Positions 63,754-64,000 of a DNA stretch of 64,000 nt are shown one piece after another. Each line of letters opens with the position of its first letter. Position 1 is the first letter of the stretch. The translations under genes were made by a program, and so were the position numbers. The notes under the pieces are model-generated. The model had not been told where the DNA came from, ran no database searches, and worked only from the letters and a program-made list of their open reading frames with translations. Source of the DNA: DATCMH01 sp036563505 (GTDB taxonomy: Bacteria > Pseudomonadota > Alphaproteobacteria > Rhizobiales > Beijerinckiaceae); contig DATCMH010000008.1 in NCBI GenBank assembly GCA_036563505.1, forward strand, positions 1-64,000, given 5' to 3'.

Positions 63754-64000
63754 GGCGCATCACCCTGCCGCTCGCGTTGGGCGGCGGGCTCACCCTCCTC
63801 CTCGTCGCGACGGCGTTCCTGTCGCTAGCCTGGACGCCGGAGGCGCCCGCGCGGGTGCGCATCGCTTTGCGCCTCAAAGCGCCTCTTGTCTCCGGGCTCT
63901 TCGGCACCGACCATTTCGGCCGCGACGTGCTCTCGCTCCTGATGGCGGGCGCCTGGAATTCGCTCGCCGTCGCCGTGCCCGCGGTGCTCGCCGGCGCGGC
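63750..64000 (+). CDS. ABC transporter permease, DppC-like (partial)
   Basis: The gene runs off the window; 83 codons are visible. The GTG at 63750 overlaps the preceding stop. The N-terminus has one hydrophobic segment, then [27 protein letters not shown], the standard DppC beginning. Partner of the upstream DppB-like permease. Confidence 0.9.
   Translation, partial: MRRITLPLALGGGLTLLLVATAFLSLAWTPEAPARVRIALRLKAPLVSGLFGTDHFGRDVLSLLMAGAWNSLAVAVPAVLAGA

Noticed and set aside
1..64000. CRISPR arrays, tRNA or rRNA genes
   Set aside because: No regularly spaced repeats and no cloverleaf with a T-loop consensus were seen on reading.

Overview
The window is a high-GC chromosomal segment from an alphaproteobacterium. 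Gene content and order point to the Hyphomicrobiales, probably Methylobacteriaceae or a close relative: miaB-phoH-ybeY-corC-lnt-HTH-metK-trmB, rimP-nusA-ylxR-infB-rbfA-truB, a DUF2336 protein and a Tad pilus locus. No rRNA, tRNA or CRISPR array was seen. Taxon assignment is inference from synteny and protein style.

Layout. 0.3-17.8 kb is a housekeeping block for tRNA modification, ribosome maturation, lipoprotein acylation, SAM synthesis and translation initiation. 18.1-26.9 kb holds an EamA permease, a hotdog thioesterase, a histidine kinase / TRAP binding protein / histidine kinase group without a TRAP permease, and a GH15 glycosidase. 26.9-32.5 kb is a complete urea ABC transporter (urtABCDE) behind a well-spaced sigma-54 promoter, followed by a structured RNA candidate. 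32.8-38.4 kb is a mixed accessory stretch: HNH nuclease, secreted peptide, DUF808 protein, SDR, an IS5/IS427-type insertion sequence with CTAG target duplications, and an Imm50-like orphan immunity protein. 38.5-47.4 kb carries GNAT, asd, a polysaccharide O-acetylation pair (MBOAT plus AlgJ-like), Nudix, threonine dehydratase, terC, a divergent ATP synthase zeta-type protein and a LysR regulator. 47.5-58.9 kb is a Tad/Flp pilus locus in two divergent arms. 58.9-64 kb holds phosphomannomutase, a membrane aspartic protease, dgoK, upp and the start of a peptide-type ABC permease pair.

The most unusual signal is a set of dispersed palindromic repeats. One family is a double hairpin with complementary loops that covary between two copies. 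Another sits at metK-trmB, where its end supplies the only usable start codon of trmB, and again at nusA-ylxR. A third lies between infB and rbfA and carries the rbfA Shine-Dalgarno sequence. A composite of two palindromic elements lies inside the MBOAT acyltransferase gene, stays in frame and adds about 70 residues between membrane segments.

Other items of note: a terminator-like hairpin in the rimP leader, a structured terC leader with a sequestered ribosome binding site, a Thr-rich mini-ORF ahead of asd, tandem terminators after the Flp pilin gene, and a frameshifted transposase.
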